A stretch of 32,180 nucleotides of DNA from Eubacteriales bacterium (GTDB lineage: Bacteria > Bacillota > Clostridia > Saccharofermentanales > UBA5734), in assembly GCA_028695145.1 (NCBI GenBank), contig JAQVJP010000019.1, positions 1 to 32,180 on the forward strand, given 5' to 3'. This document shows, piece after piece, positions 16,288-25,098 of the stretch. The position numbers were made by a program, and so were the translations under genes. Each line of letters begins with the position of its first letter. Positions within the stretch are counted from its first letter, which is position 1. The notes beneath the pieces were generated by a model. That model was not told the origin of the DNA. It saw nothing but the letters and a program-made list of their open reading frames with translations, and searched no databases.

Positions 16288-16830
16288 TTAAGATAATTTA
16301 TATAGTTTAAGCTTCCTCTGCAGAGATTTTGCCTCAGGCAGCCTCCTTGTGAGATAATTCCAAAACTCCGCACTATGATTCATGTGCTGCAGATGAGCCA
16401 GCTCATGCTCAAGAAGATAAATGAAAAGTTCATCCGGGAGGTACAAAGCCTTGAGGTTTATGTTAATATTTCGCTTACTGCTACAACTTCCCCATCTTGT
16501 CTTTTGCCTTTTGATAAAAAATCTCGCAGGTATCGGTCCATTATAATCCATCATGTAATTATCAATACGAAGCATTAATTGTTCTGACAATTTTTTATAT
16601 TCATACTTACTAATTTTATCTACGTCCGGCAACGATATGCGTGAAGACAGGCAAGACTGTTTCTGATAGATCCAGTCAAGTCTGTCTTCGATGATTTTGT
16701 CAATATGTGGCTTGGTAAAACTATAAGGACATCTTACTTCAAGACTACCATCATCGTTTATAGCAATCACAACACTACGTCTTCGCCCCCGTATTATTTT
16801 GTATTCGGGAAGCTTTTTATTTACAACCAT
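16288..16830 (-). CDS. YgjP-type (DUF45/M48-like) zinc metallopeptidase
   Basis: A soluble 180-residue protein of the YgjP/WLM-like group. It shows the family start EYKIIRGRRRSVVIAINDDG, then RQKTRWGSCSS, and a zinc site HELAH (His142, Glu143, His146 counted from the ATG at 16830), with a probable third ligand in MNHSAEFW (His152). I chose the ATG at 16830, which overlaps the previous gene by 14 nt. A GTG at 16875 would add 15 residues and overlap by 59 nt; neither has a strong ribosome site, so translation is probably coupled. Biological substrate unknown. Its place in the pyr run is likely operon hitch-hiking. Confidence 0.85.
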   Translation of the reverse strand: MVVNKKLPEYKIIRGRRRSVVIAINDDGSLEVRCPYSFTKPHIDKIIEDRLDWIYQKQSCLSSRISLPDVDKISKYEYKKLSEQLMLRIDNYMMDYNGPIPARFFIKRQKTRWGSCSSKRNININLKALYLPDELFIYLLEHELAHLQHMNHSAEFWNYLTRRLPEAKSLQRKLKLYKLS

Positions 16831-17689
16831 AACCTTGCTCAATACATAATCTTGCTCGCTCGGCTGATTTACCACCTGCCGCTATCTGCTGAGAAAGAAA
16901 ATCCGGATGACTTTTGAAAAAATTATCCATATAAGCATGAGGATCGTCAGCAAATTCCAATACCATCTCCTGCTGTTTTAAACTCATCAAACCAGCATTC
17001 ACAGCTTGATCAAACAACTCTGCGTTAATTGAAGTCAGAGTGACTAAATCAATACCTTGTTCAGCTAAAATCGCGCTTCCGCCTTGACAACGATCTACAA
17101 CCGCCAAGGTTTTGTCAATTTTCATGTTTAGCGAACGAATCGCAGGTATCCAGGCTCTGATGTAGCTTGAAGCCTCGGTTACCAGATCAGCAATATGAAT
17201 TGATCTAAGACCAGATAAATCAGTATCTTTTGCCCAGACTGTTTGTTGGAAATTGTCTGAACTAAATAATGTGCGCATATCTTTGAGAATTGTCAAATGA
17301 GGTTTGTTCATTAAAACAGCTGCCGGTATAGAAAAGAAAAAATCACGTCTTTCTCCACCAGAAATAAGATCAAATTTTTCTTCTTCCAGTTTTTCAATAA
17401 TAAGATCCATAAGTCTATGGAATATATCATTAGAATTATACTGTTTCATTATCTCTTCTACTAAAATTCCAGGCATGTTTAGAGGATCAGCAGCAGCTGC
17501 TTCAATCAATTTCAATAATGATTCCGCACTGTCTTGATCACCATAAAGGAAATGAGTATTGATATAATACGGGCCAAGTGTGCCAGAAGTATACCAGAAG
17601 GGCGACTCCGGATCTGCAACTTTAATTGCGTTCGTCTCGAACAGCCATTTCATGATCATTTTGTTTTCCGAATTGTAATCAAAGCTCAT
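16817..17689 (-). CDS. Divergent orotate phosphoribosyltransferase-like protein
   Basis: Probably supplies the orotate-to-OMP step, since it closes the pyr run directly after pyrD and no other OPRT gene is in the cluster. The N-terminus matches OPRT: MKWLFETNAIKVADPESPFWYTSGTLGPYYINTHFLYG (13-50). GGERRDFFFSIPAAVLMNKPHLTILKD aligns with the OPRT core. At 290 residues it is longer than usual PyrE (~200-230). The PRPP-binding motif reads VVDRCQGGS (197-205) instead of VVDDVITTGGS, so the second acidic residue is Arg and the loop is two residues shorter. I also cannot find the KDHG catalytic loop. It may be a diverged active enzyme or a regulatory relative. Start supported by GAGGG nine bases upstream. 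Confidence 0.75.
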   Translation of the reverse strand: MSFDYNSENKMIMKWLFETNAIKVADPESPFWYTSGTLGPYYINTHFLYGDQDSAESLLKLIEAAAADPLNMPGILVEEIMKQYNSNDIFHRLMDLIIEKLEEEKFDLISGGERRDFFFSIPAAVLMNKPHLTILKDMRTLFSSDNFQQTVWAKDTDLSGLRSIHIADLVTEASSYIRAWIPAIRSLNMKIDKTLAVVDRCQGGSAILAEQGIDLVTLTSINAELFDQAVNAGLMSLKQQEMVLEFADDPHAYMDNFFKSHPDFLSQQIAAGGKSAERARLCIEQGYGCK

Positions 17690-17734
17690 TATATAGTACC
17701 CTCATTCCTAAATTTTATTCAGTCTATCGCTTAG

Positions 17735-18646
17735 TCACCAGCGCCTAAGACAACCGGTAAGGCTCGATATTTCTTCTACTTCATGGTTTTGTGCCCATTC
17801 TTCCATGCTGATCACTATGTCATTACATGCTGTCGGTATTACAAGATTAGCCGTACCAACTTGGACGGCACAAGCTCCGGCAATCATAAACTCAAGCGCA
17901 TCTGCCGCATTCATGATTCCTCCCATGCCAATAACTGGAATATCTACACTGTTGAAGACTTCATTGACCATTCTTACAGCAACAGGTTTAACACCTGGTC
18001 CGGAATATCCACCTGCGTTGTTTTTTAATACTGGCCGTCTGGTTTCAATATCTATGACCATGCCCAGCAGAGTATTAATCAAGCTGACAGCGTCAGCACC
18101 TCCGTCTTGAGCGGCCAGAGCCATTTCGGAAACACTCGTTACATTAGGCGTTAGTTTGACCCATACGGGCTTATTAGTAACTGTTTTTACAGACTCGGTA
18201 ACTGCTCTGATCATTGATGCATCACTGCCAAAAGCCATACAGCCACTCGAAACATTGGGGCAGGACAGATTAAGTTCAATAGCATCAACATCGGTTTTAT
18301 CAAGTAGTTTTGCCATATCTGCGTATTCTTCGAATTGATGTCCGGCAATGTTAGCAATAACAACACAGCCATAACTAAGCATATGTGGTAATTCATGCTC
18401 AATAAAATATTCAATACCAGGATTTTGCAGGCCGACACTGTTAAGCATACCTGCATCACATTCAGCAACTCGAGGAACATCGTTGCCAAGTCGAGGTTTT
18501 ATTGTTAAACCTTTGGAACTAATACCCCCAATATTAGACAAGTCATAGTATTTTTCCATTTCCCTGCCGAAGCCAAAGGTTCCAGAAGCAGCAATCACAG
18601 GATTTTTTAGTTTAAGCTCACCTATTGAAACTCCAAGATTTACCAT
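17735..18646 (-). CDS. pyrD: Dihydroorotate dehydrogenase, class 1B catalytic subunit
   Basis: Oxidises dihydroorotate to orotate with FMN, passing electrons to PyrK and on to NAD. The 303 residues show SIGELKLKNPVIAASGTFGFG, AGMLNSVGLQNPG, and catalytic Cys129 in ELNLSCPNVSSG. A Cys base, not Ser, marks class 1. FMN phosphate loops (VIGMGGIMNAADALEFMIAGACAVQVGTA) end the domain. The heterotetrameric 1B form is confirmed by the adjoining pyrK, whose end overlaps this ATG by 7 nt, with GGAGG seven bases before it. The NAD-linked form fits an anaerobe. Confidence 0.97.
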   Translation of the reverse strand: MVNLGVSIGELKLKNPVIAASGTFGFGREMEKYYDLSNIGGISSKGLTIKPRLGNDVPRVAECDAGMLNSVGLQNPGIEYFIEHELPHMLSYGCVVIANIAGHQFEEYADMAKLLDKTDVDAIELNLSCPNVSSGCMAFGSDASMIRAVTESVKTVTNKPVWVKLTPNVTSVSEMALAAQDGGADAVSLINTLLGMVIDIETRRPVLKNNAGGYSGPGVKPVAVRMVNEVFNSVDIPVIGMGGIMNAADALEFMIAGACAVQVGTANLVIPTACNDIVISMEEWAQNHEVEEISSLTGCLRRW

Positions 18647-19440
18647 ACTACCGCCTCCGCATCAAACACCGGTCCGTCAGCACAACAGCGGCTATTTTCA
18701 ATTTCACCGTCACTACCTTTTGTTTTGCATACACAAACAAGACAGACACCTACTCCACAAGCCATTCTCTCCTCCAAGGAAACTTGACAGCTTATACCAG
18801 CTGCGGCAGCTTGTTCAGCAGCAGTTCGCATCATAATTTTCGGACCACAAGCGGCTATCAGTGTGCGGCTCAAATCAGCTTTTTTCTCTATCAGATCAGC
18901 AATTACACCAGCCAGCGCATGTCCAGCATGTCCAGCTATAGTCATATCACCTGCATCAGACGCAAAACTCACGGCACAAGCTGTTTTAGTAAATTCTTCA
19001 GTTAAAATACTCTCTGCCGCTGACCTGTAACCGCAAACAGCGATACCCTCGATTCCATGTTCTTGACAATACTGTTGCACAAAAAACAAAGGAAAAACAC
19101 CTGTTCCACCACCAACAGTTATAACCCTATCATAGTTATCAAGCTTGAAGCCGTGGCCAAGAGGCCCAAGTAAACTTACATAATGACCAGGTTGAAGGAC
19201 TGACAAATTTAATGTTCCTTCGCCTTGTATTCTTATACCAACAGAAAACAATCCTTGTTCACGATCTACTGACATAATGCCAATCGGACGTCTAAGAAAC
19301 TTATCTGCTGAAATATTCACAAATTGACCTGGCATAGCAAGAGACGCTATTTCCGGTGAAGCGAAAGTCAGTATGACAAAAGATGCGTTCGGTTGCTGCC
19401 TCTTTACAATCTGGCAGCGAAATTCAATTTGTTGCGGCAA
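18640..19440 (-). CDS. pyrK: Dihydroorotate dehydrogenase electron transfer subunit PyrK
   Basis: Electron-transfer partner of PyrD, carrying FAD and a 2Fe-2S cluster. It shows a ferredoxin-reductase FAD domain (RRPIGIMSV, GIRIQGEGTLNLSVLQPGHYVSLLGPLGHGF), an NAD-binding part (VITVGGGTGVFPLFF), and a C-terminal cluster motif with Cys228, Cys233, Cys236 and Cys252/253 (CGVGVCLVC...CCADGPVF). It has 266 residues, normal length. The start is TTG at 19440, since GGAG lies seven bases upstream and no ATG fits. It is 36 nt from the carB stop and overlaps pyrD. Confidence 0.96.
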   Translation of the reverse strand: MPQQIEFRCQIVKRQQPNASFVILTFASPEIASLAMPGQFVNISADKFLRRPIGIMSVDREQGLFSVGIRIQGEGTLNLSVLQPGHYVSLLGPLGHGFKLDNYDRVITVGGGTGVFPLFFVQQYCQEHGIEGIAVCGYRSAAESILTEEFTKTACAVSFASDAGDMTIAGHAGHALAGVIADLIEKKADLSRTLIAACGPKIMMRTAAEQAAAAGISCQVSLEERMACGVGVCLVCVCKTKGSDGEIENSRCCADGPVFDAEAVVW

Positions 19441-19476
19441 ATTTATGCTCCTTTTTTAATAGTGAATAAACTGCGA

Positions 19477-22400
19477 TTACTTTTTTAACATTACATTATC
19501 AAGTGGCAATTCATTCAATGGCAGGCAATTGTGTCTTGTTTGTTTGACAATTTCTGCAAATTTACTAATTTCCCATGTCTTCAAATCCTGTGGATTCAGT
19601 TTACGCTGCAAACATTCAGTTACAGCAACCAGTGTATCGAGTGAAGTTATAGTCGCAACTCCATGCTCGATTGCCCTGCGGCGTAGCTTAAAACCGTTTA
19701 GACCGCCAAGCTGACCATGAGGGCTCTCAGTATTTATCAATAATTTTACCCTGCCCTGGTCAATCAAATCAACAACATTAGGTGAATTTTCTTCCATTTT
19801 TCTTACAGAACTGCATGGTATACCATGTTTGTTAAGATAATTAGCCGTTCCACCTGTACCGTATAGTTCATAACCCATTGCAGACAATTTTTCCGCAAGT
19901 GGCACAAGATCAGATTTATCATTATCGGCGACAGTCATTAAAACACCTGCTCCAGCCGCCGGAAATCTAAATCCAGATGCCAGAATCGCTTTATACATTG
20001 CCTCGCTGTATGTTGTTGAGAGCCCAAGAACTTCACCGGTACTCTTCATTTCCGGTCCGAGATTAGTATCAACATCATGCAGTTTTTCAAAAGAAAAAAC
20101 TGGTGCTTTTATCGCGTAAACGGCTGGATATCTCGCAAATAATCCAGTTCCATATGAAAAATCAACGAGTTTGGCGCCAAGCATTATTCTTGTTGCCAGA
20201 TTAACAATAGGAATGCCGGTTACTTTGCTTATGTAAGGTACTGTACGTGATGATCTTGGATTAACTTCAATAATATAAATTTTGTCATTAAATAGAATAA
20301 ACTGAATATTAATCAATCCAATGATATTCATCTCTTTGGCAATTCTACTAGTATATTCAACAATTGTATCTCTAACTCTATCCGGAATATAGGCAGGGAA
20401 AATTGAGATTGAGTCACCGGAGTGAACCCCAGCTCTTTCAAGATGTTCCATAATACCTGGTATAAGTATGTTTTCACCATCTGATACGGCATCAACCTCA
20501 AGTTCAACACCCATTAGGTATTTATCAACCAGAATTGGATGCTCCTGTTCAACCATATTTATGATTCTCATGTATTCAATCATATCCTCGTCATTATGAA
20601 CTATGGCCATTCCCTGACCACCGAGAACATATGAAGGACGAACAAGTACCGGATATCCAAGATCTGAAGCCGCCGCAAGTGCTTCCTCTGTTGAGGTAAC
20701 AGTGGTGCCGGCCGGCCTGTCGATACCACATACTTCAAGAATCTCATCAAAACGTTTTCTGTCTTCTGCAGCATCTACCATATCCGCAGAAGTTCCGAGA
20801 ATCGGCACACCCAAATCAGAGATTTTTTTTATCAATTTAATTGCGGTTTGCCCACCAAACTGACAAATACAGCCGTCAGGTTTTTCATTGGCAATAATCG
20901 CTTCTACATCATCCGCTGTCAAAGGTTCGAAATAGAGTCTATCAGATGTATCGAAGTCAGTAGATACTGTTTCAGGATTATTGTTAGCAATTATTGCTTC
21001 ATAGCCAAGCTCGCGTAGAGCCCAAACGGAATGAACACTGCAATAATCAAACTCAATGCCCTGTCCTATCCTGATTGGACCGGAACCAATTACCAAAACC
21101 TTTTTGCGTTCAGTTCGTTTCGCTTCATTATTGATATCTGTAGTGGAATAAAAATACGGGGTTATCGCATCATATTCACCAGCACATGTATCAACCATTT
21201 TATAAGTTTGTGTTTGATTGTTTGCCGCCCTCAATCTGACAATTTCTTCTCTATCTAAACCTGATAACTGGGCGATCCAACTATTGTTAAATCCCATTTT
21301 CATAGCGTTATTAATAAGCTCAAAGTCACAATTGCCTTTTGACAGAAGCAGCTTCTGCTCAGTATTAACAATATTGTCAATTTTACATAGAAAAAACTTA
21401 TCAATCATGGTTCTGTCATATATTTCATCTATGGAGAAGCCTCTTCTCAGACCTTCAGCCAGGCTGAAAAGTCTCGTATCATCTGCTGTACAAATCTTCA
21501 ACCAGAGCATTTCGTCATTAAGCTGAGCAAGAGCAGGTAAATGAAGGCCCTGCAGTCCAAGCTCAAGAGATCTAATAGCTTTTAACAGAGCTGCTTCAAC
21601 AGTACTGCCGATAGCCATTATTTCACCGGTAGCTTTCATCTGTGTGCCCAAAGTTCTTCTTGCTTTGACAAATTTATCAAATGGCCATTTGGGTATTTTC
21701 ATGACTATATAATCTATTGCAGGTTCGAAACAAGCCGAAGTGGTACCGGTAACAGCATTAGGGATTTCATCGAGCGTATATCCGGCAGCTATTTTTGAAG
21801 CTACCTTGGCAATTGGATAACCGGTTGCTTTTGAAGCAAGGGCAGAACTCCTTGACAATCGCGGATTGACTTCAATTACAGCATATTCAGCTGTTGTCGG
21901 GTGCTGAGCAAATTGAACATTGCAGCCGCCGACTATACCCAGTTCATTGACAATTTTTAATGCTGAACTTCTCAGCTTCTGATATTCAAGATCATGCAGA
22001 GTCTGAGCCGGAGCAATAACAATTGAGTCACCTGTATGAACGCCAACCGGATCAAGGTTTTCCATACTGCAAATCGTGATCGCGTTACCGGCTGCATCAC
22101 GCACAGCTTCAAACTCAATTTCTTTCCATCCAGCTATGCTTCGTTCTATCAGCACCTGATGAACACGACTGGCAGCTAGTCCAGATGCCGCGAACTCACG
22201 CAGGCTTTTTTCATCAGCAGCAATACCACCACCAGTTCCACCAAGAGTAAAAGCTGGTCTCACTATGACCGGATAGCCAATCTTATCAGCCATTTGCAAA
22301 CATTCTTCCACAGACCCGGCGGTACCTGAAGGTATGCACGGTTCATTGATTTTCATCATCGCGGCACGAAAAGCTTCGCGGTCTTCTCCGCGGAATATCC

Positions 22401-22764
22401 CCTCGGCAGTAGTCCCCAGAAGTTTAATATTATGCTTCTCAAGGAATCCATTCTCCGATAATTCCATAGCGAAATTCAGACCGGTCTGTCCGCCAAGTGT
22501 TGCAAGTAGAGCATCAACTCTTTCTTCTATCATTATATTCTGTATTACATCAATCTGTAGAGGTTCAATATAAACACGATCTGCCATATTGCTGTCTGTC
22601 ATGATAGTCGCCGGATTGCTATTAACAAGAATTACTTTATATCCTTCTGACTTCAAAGCCTGACATGCTTGTGTACCGGCATAATCAAATTCCGCGGCTT
22701 GTCCGATAATAATCGGACCTGAGCCTATAACCATTACTCTCTCGATATCTGTTCTCGCAGGCAT
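19477..22764 (-). CDS. carB: Carbamoyl phosphate synthase large subunit
   Basis: Makes carbamoyl phosphate from ammonia (channelled from glutamine by CarA), bicarbonate and two ATP. The 1095 residues are two tandem homologous halves, each beginning VMVIGSGPIIIGQAAEFDYAG or VLVIGSGPIRIGQGIEFDY and each with an ATP-grasp domain. A C-terminal MGS-like allosteric domain (about residues 950-1065) is where UMP or ornithine bind in relatives. The protein appears complete. No carA gene lies on either side, although the two are usually adjacent; the glutaminase subunit must be elsewhere or absent. It is preceded by AGGAGA and a 98-nt gap with repeats, so it may have its own regulation. Confidence 0.98.
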   Translation of the reverse strand: MPARTDIERVMVIGSGPIIIGQAAEFDYAGTQACQALKSEGYKVILVNSNPATIMTDSNMADRVYIEPLQIDVIQNIMIEERVDALLATLGGQTGLNFAMELSENGFLEKHNIKLLGTTAEGIFRGEDREAFRAAMMKINEPCIPSGTAGSVEECLQMADKIGYPVIVRPAFTLGGTGGGIAADEKSLREFAASGLAASRVHQVLIERSIAGWKEIEFEAVRDAAGNAITICSMENLDPVGVHTGDSIVIAPAQTLHDLEYQKLRSSALKIVNELGIVGGCNVQFAQHPTTAEYAVIEVNPRLSRSSALASKATGYPIAKVASKIAAGYTLDEIPNAVTGTTSACFEPAIDYIVMKIPKWPFDKFVKARRTLGTQMKATGEIMAIGSTVEAALLKAIRSLELGLQGLHLPALAQLNDEMLWLKICTADDTRLFSLAEGLRRGFSIDEIYDRTMIDKFFLCKIDNIVNTEQKLLLSKGNCDFELINNAMKMGFNNSWIAQLSGLDREEIVRLRAANNQTQTYKMVDTCAGEYDAITPYFYSTTDINNEAKRTERKKVLVIGSGPIRIGQGIEFDYCSVHSVWALRELGYEAIIANNNPETVSTDFDTSDRLYFEPLTADDVEAIIANEKPDGCICQFGGQTAIKLIKKISDLGVPILGTSADMVDAAEDRKRFDEILEVCGIDRPAGTTVTSTEEALAAASDLGYPVLVRPSYVLGGQGMAIVHNDEDMIEYMRIINMVEQEHPILVDKYLMGVELEVDAVSDGENILIPGIMEHLERAGVHSGDSISIFPAYIPDRVRDTIVEYTSRIAKEMNIIGLINIQFILFNDKIYIIEVNPRSSRTVPYISKVTGIPIVNLATRIMLGAKLVDFSYGTGLFARYPAVYAIKAPVFSFEKLHDVDTNLGPEMKSTGEVLGLSTTYSEAMYKAILASGFRFPAAGAGVLMTVADNDKSDLVPLAEKLSAMGYELYGTGGTANYLNKHGIPCSSVRKMEENSPNVVDLIDQGRVKLLINTESPHGQLGGLNGFKLRRRAIEHGVATITSLDTLVAVTECLQRKLNPQDLKTWEISKFAEIVKQTRHNCLPLNELPLDNVMLKK

Positions 22765-22786
22765 TTAATATCTCCTTGCACATTGA

Positions 22787-22840
22787 AATGAATACTCATT
22801 ACACATTGTATATTTATGCATATATTTAACTATTTATGCA
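22787..22840. promoter_or_regulatory. Repeats upstream of carB: possible operator region
   Basis: In the 98-nt gap before carB, the 10-mer TATTTATGCA occurs twice, at 22811-22820 and 22831-22840, exactly 20 bp apart, about two helical turns. Next to it is the inverted repeat AATGA-ATAC-TCATT (22787-22800). Minus-strand promoter-like elements are present but weak (TTGAAG at 22838-22843 with AT-rich -10 options). This could be an operator-promoter for separate control of carB, for example by arginine, but no factor can be assigned from sequence. Confidence 0.4.
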
Positions 22841-22862
22841 CTTCAAGCTATTATATAATGGA

Positions 22863-23846
22863 TCAGCCTCTTGCGGCAAGTGCCTTGCGTAGATTTTCTC
22901 TCATTTGCACAGCTTCCTGGCGGCAAGCGATATCAAAAGCTTCGTGCGGAAGGTCTTGTTTTTTATATGCACACATGAGGCTCCGAGATGCATTTACTAT
23001 TCCACCTTTACCATCTTCGCCAAAACCTGCGACAGCATCATCAGCTCCAGCACCTTGAGCACCATATCCAGGGACAAGAATAAATGTTTTGGGCATTCTT
23101 CTTCTAAGTTCCGCAGCCTGCTCCGGCCAAGTAGCACCAACAACAGCACCTGCAGAGCTATACCCACATTTACCGACCAAATCAAGACCCCATTCAGACA
23201 CCTTATCAGCCATCGCTTCATATACTTTTCGACCATCTTCAAGTCTGAGATCCTGAATATCCGTTGCGGATGGATTTGATGTTCTCACAAGTATAAATAT
23301 ACCTTTTCCATTTTCTCTGCAAATTTTTAAGAACGGCTCGATACCGTCAATCCCCAACCAGGCGTTGGCGGTGATACAATCAGCACCGAGCATGGCCTTA
23401 ACACTTCCATCAGGAAGAGTCGTCCGACCCAAAATAGCATCGGCATAAGCTCCGGCCGTCGAGCCGATATCATTTCTTTTACCATCGGCAATGACAAGCA
23501 TTCCTTTTCTCTTAGCGTATTCAATCGTTTGTCTTAGAGCTTCCCAGCCATGCACTCCGTATTTCTCATAATATGCCAGCTGAGGTTTAACCGCTGGTAC
23601 TATTTCACAGGTGGCATCAATAAGCCGGCGATTGAACTCATAAATTGCAAGGCCTGCCGCCATAGCAGGATCATCACAATTTTCGTTGATATATGAAGTA
23701 ATCGGCTCCGGTATATATTCGATAAGCGGATCCAATCCCATCACTGTTGGATTGCCAAGCTTATCAATACGAGCTTGCAGCTTATCCGCGAAGTTTTCAT
23801 AAACACTTCCAGACGCTGAATTGATATTTCTATCTTCATGCTTCAT
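22863..23846 (-). CDS. pyrF: Orotidine 5'-phosphate decarboxylase, type 2
   Basis: Decarboxylates OMP to UMP, the last de novo step. The 327-residue protein belongs to the longer type-2 subfamily. It has VMGLDPLIEYIP near the start, VKPQLAYYEKYG (Lys87), the catalytic tetrad segment VIADGKRNDIGSTAGAYA (Asp121, Lys123, Asp126), and FILVPGYGAQGAGADDAVAGF for phosphate binding. The start overlaps the pyrC end by 11 nt with GGGAGG upstream. A 98-nt gap separates it from carB, the largest break in the cluster. Confidence 0.96.
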   Translation of the reverse strand: MKHEDRNINSASGSVYENFADKLQARIDKLGNPTVMGLDPLIEYIPEPITSYINENCDDPAMAAGLAIYEFNRRLIDATCEIVPAVKPQLAYYEKYGVHGWEALRQTIEYAKRKGMLVIADGKRNDIGSTAGAYADAILGRTTLPDGSVKAMLGADCITANAWLGIDGIEPFLKICRENGKGIFILVRTSNPSATDIQDLRLEDGRKVYEAMADKVSEWGLDLVGKCGYSSAGAVVGATWPEQAAELRRRMPKTFILVPGYGAQGAGADDAVAGFGEDGKGGIVNASRSLMCAYKKQDLPHEAFDIACRQEAVQMRENLRKALAARG

Positions 23847-25098
23847 ATCTAATTTTTCCTCCCTGAACAGTCATTACTATTTTCCCATACAGTTCAAAAC
23901 CATCATAAGGCGTATTTTTTGCTTTGCCAACAATTTGCTTCTTGTCAAAAACAAAAGAGTTTTCCAGATCCGCAATAATCAAATCTGCAGGACTACCTGA
24001 ATCAATTGTACCAAGCTTCTGTCCAAGAATTTTTGCCGGGTCAGTAGTAAATTTGGCAAGCATTTTTTCCAATGACATGCGTCCACTTCTGACCAGCCAG
24101 GTGTATGCAAGTGCAAAAGCTGTCTCGAAGCCGACAATCCCGTTATTTGCCAAGGCGAACTCGATTTCTTTTTCGTCTGCGTGGTGTGGTGCGTGATCAG
24201 TCGCGATTATATCAATAGTACCGTCAACAAGACCTGCGATAATAGCTTCCCGGTCTGATTCAGGTCGGAGAGGCGGGTTCATTTTTGCCATGGTATTGAA
24301 GCCCCTTACAGCTTCCTCATTCAATGTAAAGTAATGCGGACAAGTCTCACAAGTAACCGGGACACCTCTATCTTTTGCCATTCTGACAAGATCAATACTG
24401 CGAGCTGTACTAAGATGCGCAAGGTGTATAGGTATATTTAAATACTCAGACAATATGATATCACGTGCTACCATGATTTCTTCAGCTGCTGCCGGAATTC
24501 CTTTGAGGCCAAGTTCTGTACTAACTATACCTTCATTCATATGACCGTCAGCCAAGCTCATGTCTTCACAATGAGAAATAACTCTAAGACCAAACTGATT
24601 GGCATAAATCATTGCTTTGCGCATCATATCTGACTGTTCAACAGGTCTGCCATCATCGGAAACAGCAACTATACCTGCCTCAGCCATCAGACCAATCTCA
24701 GCAAGCTCACTACCCTTCTGGCCTTTTGTAACCGCACCAATAGGCAACACCCTGCACGATCCCTGTTCCTCTGCTTTATGAATGATATATTCAACTATTG
24801 CAGCATTATCACAAACCGGGCTTGTGTTAGGCATACAGGCAATAGTTGTAAATCCTCCACGTGCGGCGCTTCTTGTACCACTTACGATATCTTCGCGGTA
24901 TTCGAAGCCAGGCTCTCGCAAATGACAGTGTGCGTCTATTAGGCCAGGCATTACCGCTTTACCTTCAGCATCAATTTCGCGATCTGTAACAAACCCATTA
25001 CCACTCACAAAAATTCCATTTTCTATATAGATGTTTCTAATTTCTCGAGACTGTTTAACCGGGTCTATGACAAGACCATTTTTAATCAGTATACGCAT
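23836..25098 (-). CDS. pyrC: Dihydroorotase
   Basis: Cyclises carbamoyl aspartate to dihydroorotate. A 420-residue amidohydrolase of the Bacillus-type (class I) group. Zinc ligands are in DAHCHLREPG (His57, His59), with HLAHLSTARS and ATDHAPHHADEKE further on. I chose the ATG at 25098, which shares one base with the pyrB stop (TGATG) and has GGAGG eight bases upstream. A GTG one codon earlier is possible. It forms the usual pyrB-pyrC pair, co-translated. Confidence 0.97.
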   Translation of the reverse strand: MRILIKNGLVIDPVKQSREIRNIYIENGIFVSGNGFVTDREIDAEGKAVMPGLIDAHCHLREPGFEYREDIVSGTRSAARGGFTTIACMPNTSPVCDNAAIVEYIIHKAEEQGSCRVLPIGAVTKGQKGSELAEIGLMAEAGIVAVSDDGRPVEQSDMMRKAMIYANQFGLRVISHCEDMSLADGHMNEGIVSTELGLKGIPAAAEEIMVARDIILSEYLNIPIHLAHLSTARSIDLVRMAKDRGVPVTCETCPHYFTLNEEAVRGFNTMAKMNPPLRPESDREAIIAGLVDGTIDIIATDHAPHHADEKEIEFALANNGIVGFETAFALAYTWLVRSGRMSLEKMLAKFTTDPAKILGQKLGTIDSGSPADLIIADLENSFVFDKKQIVGKAKNTPYDGFELYGKIVMTVQGGKIRYEA

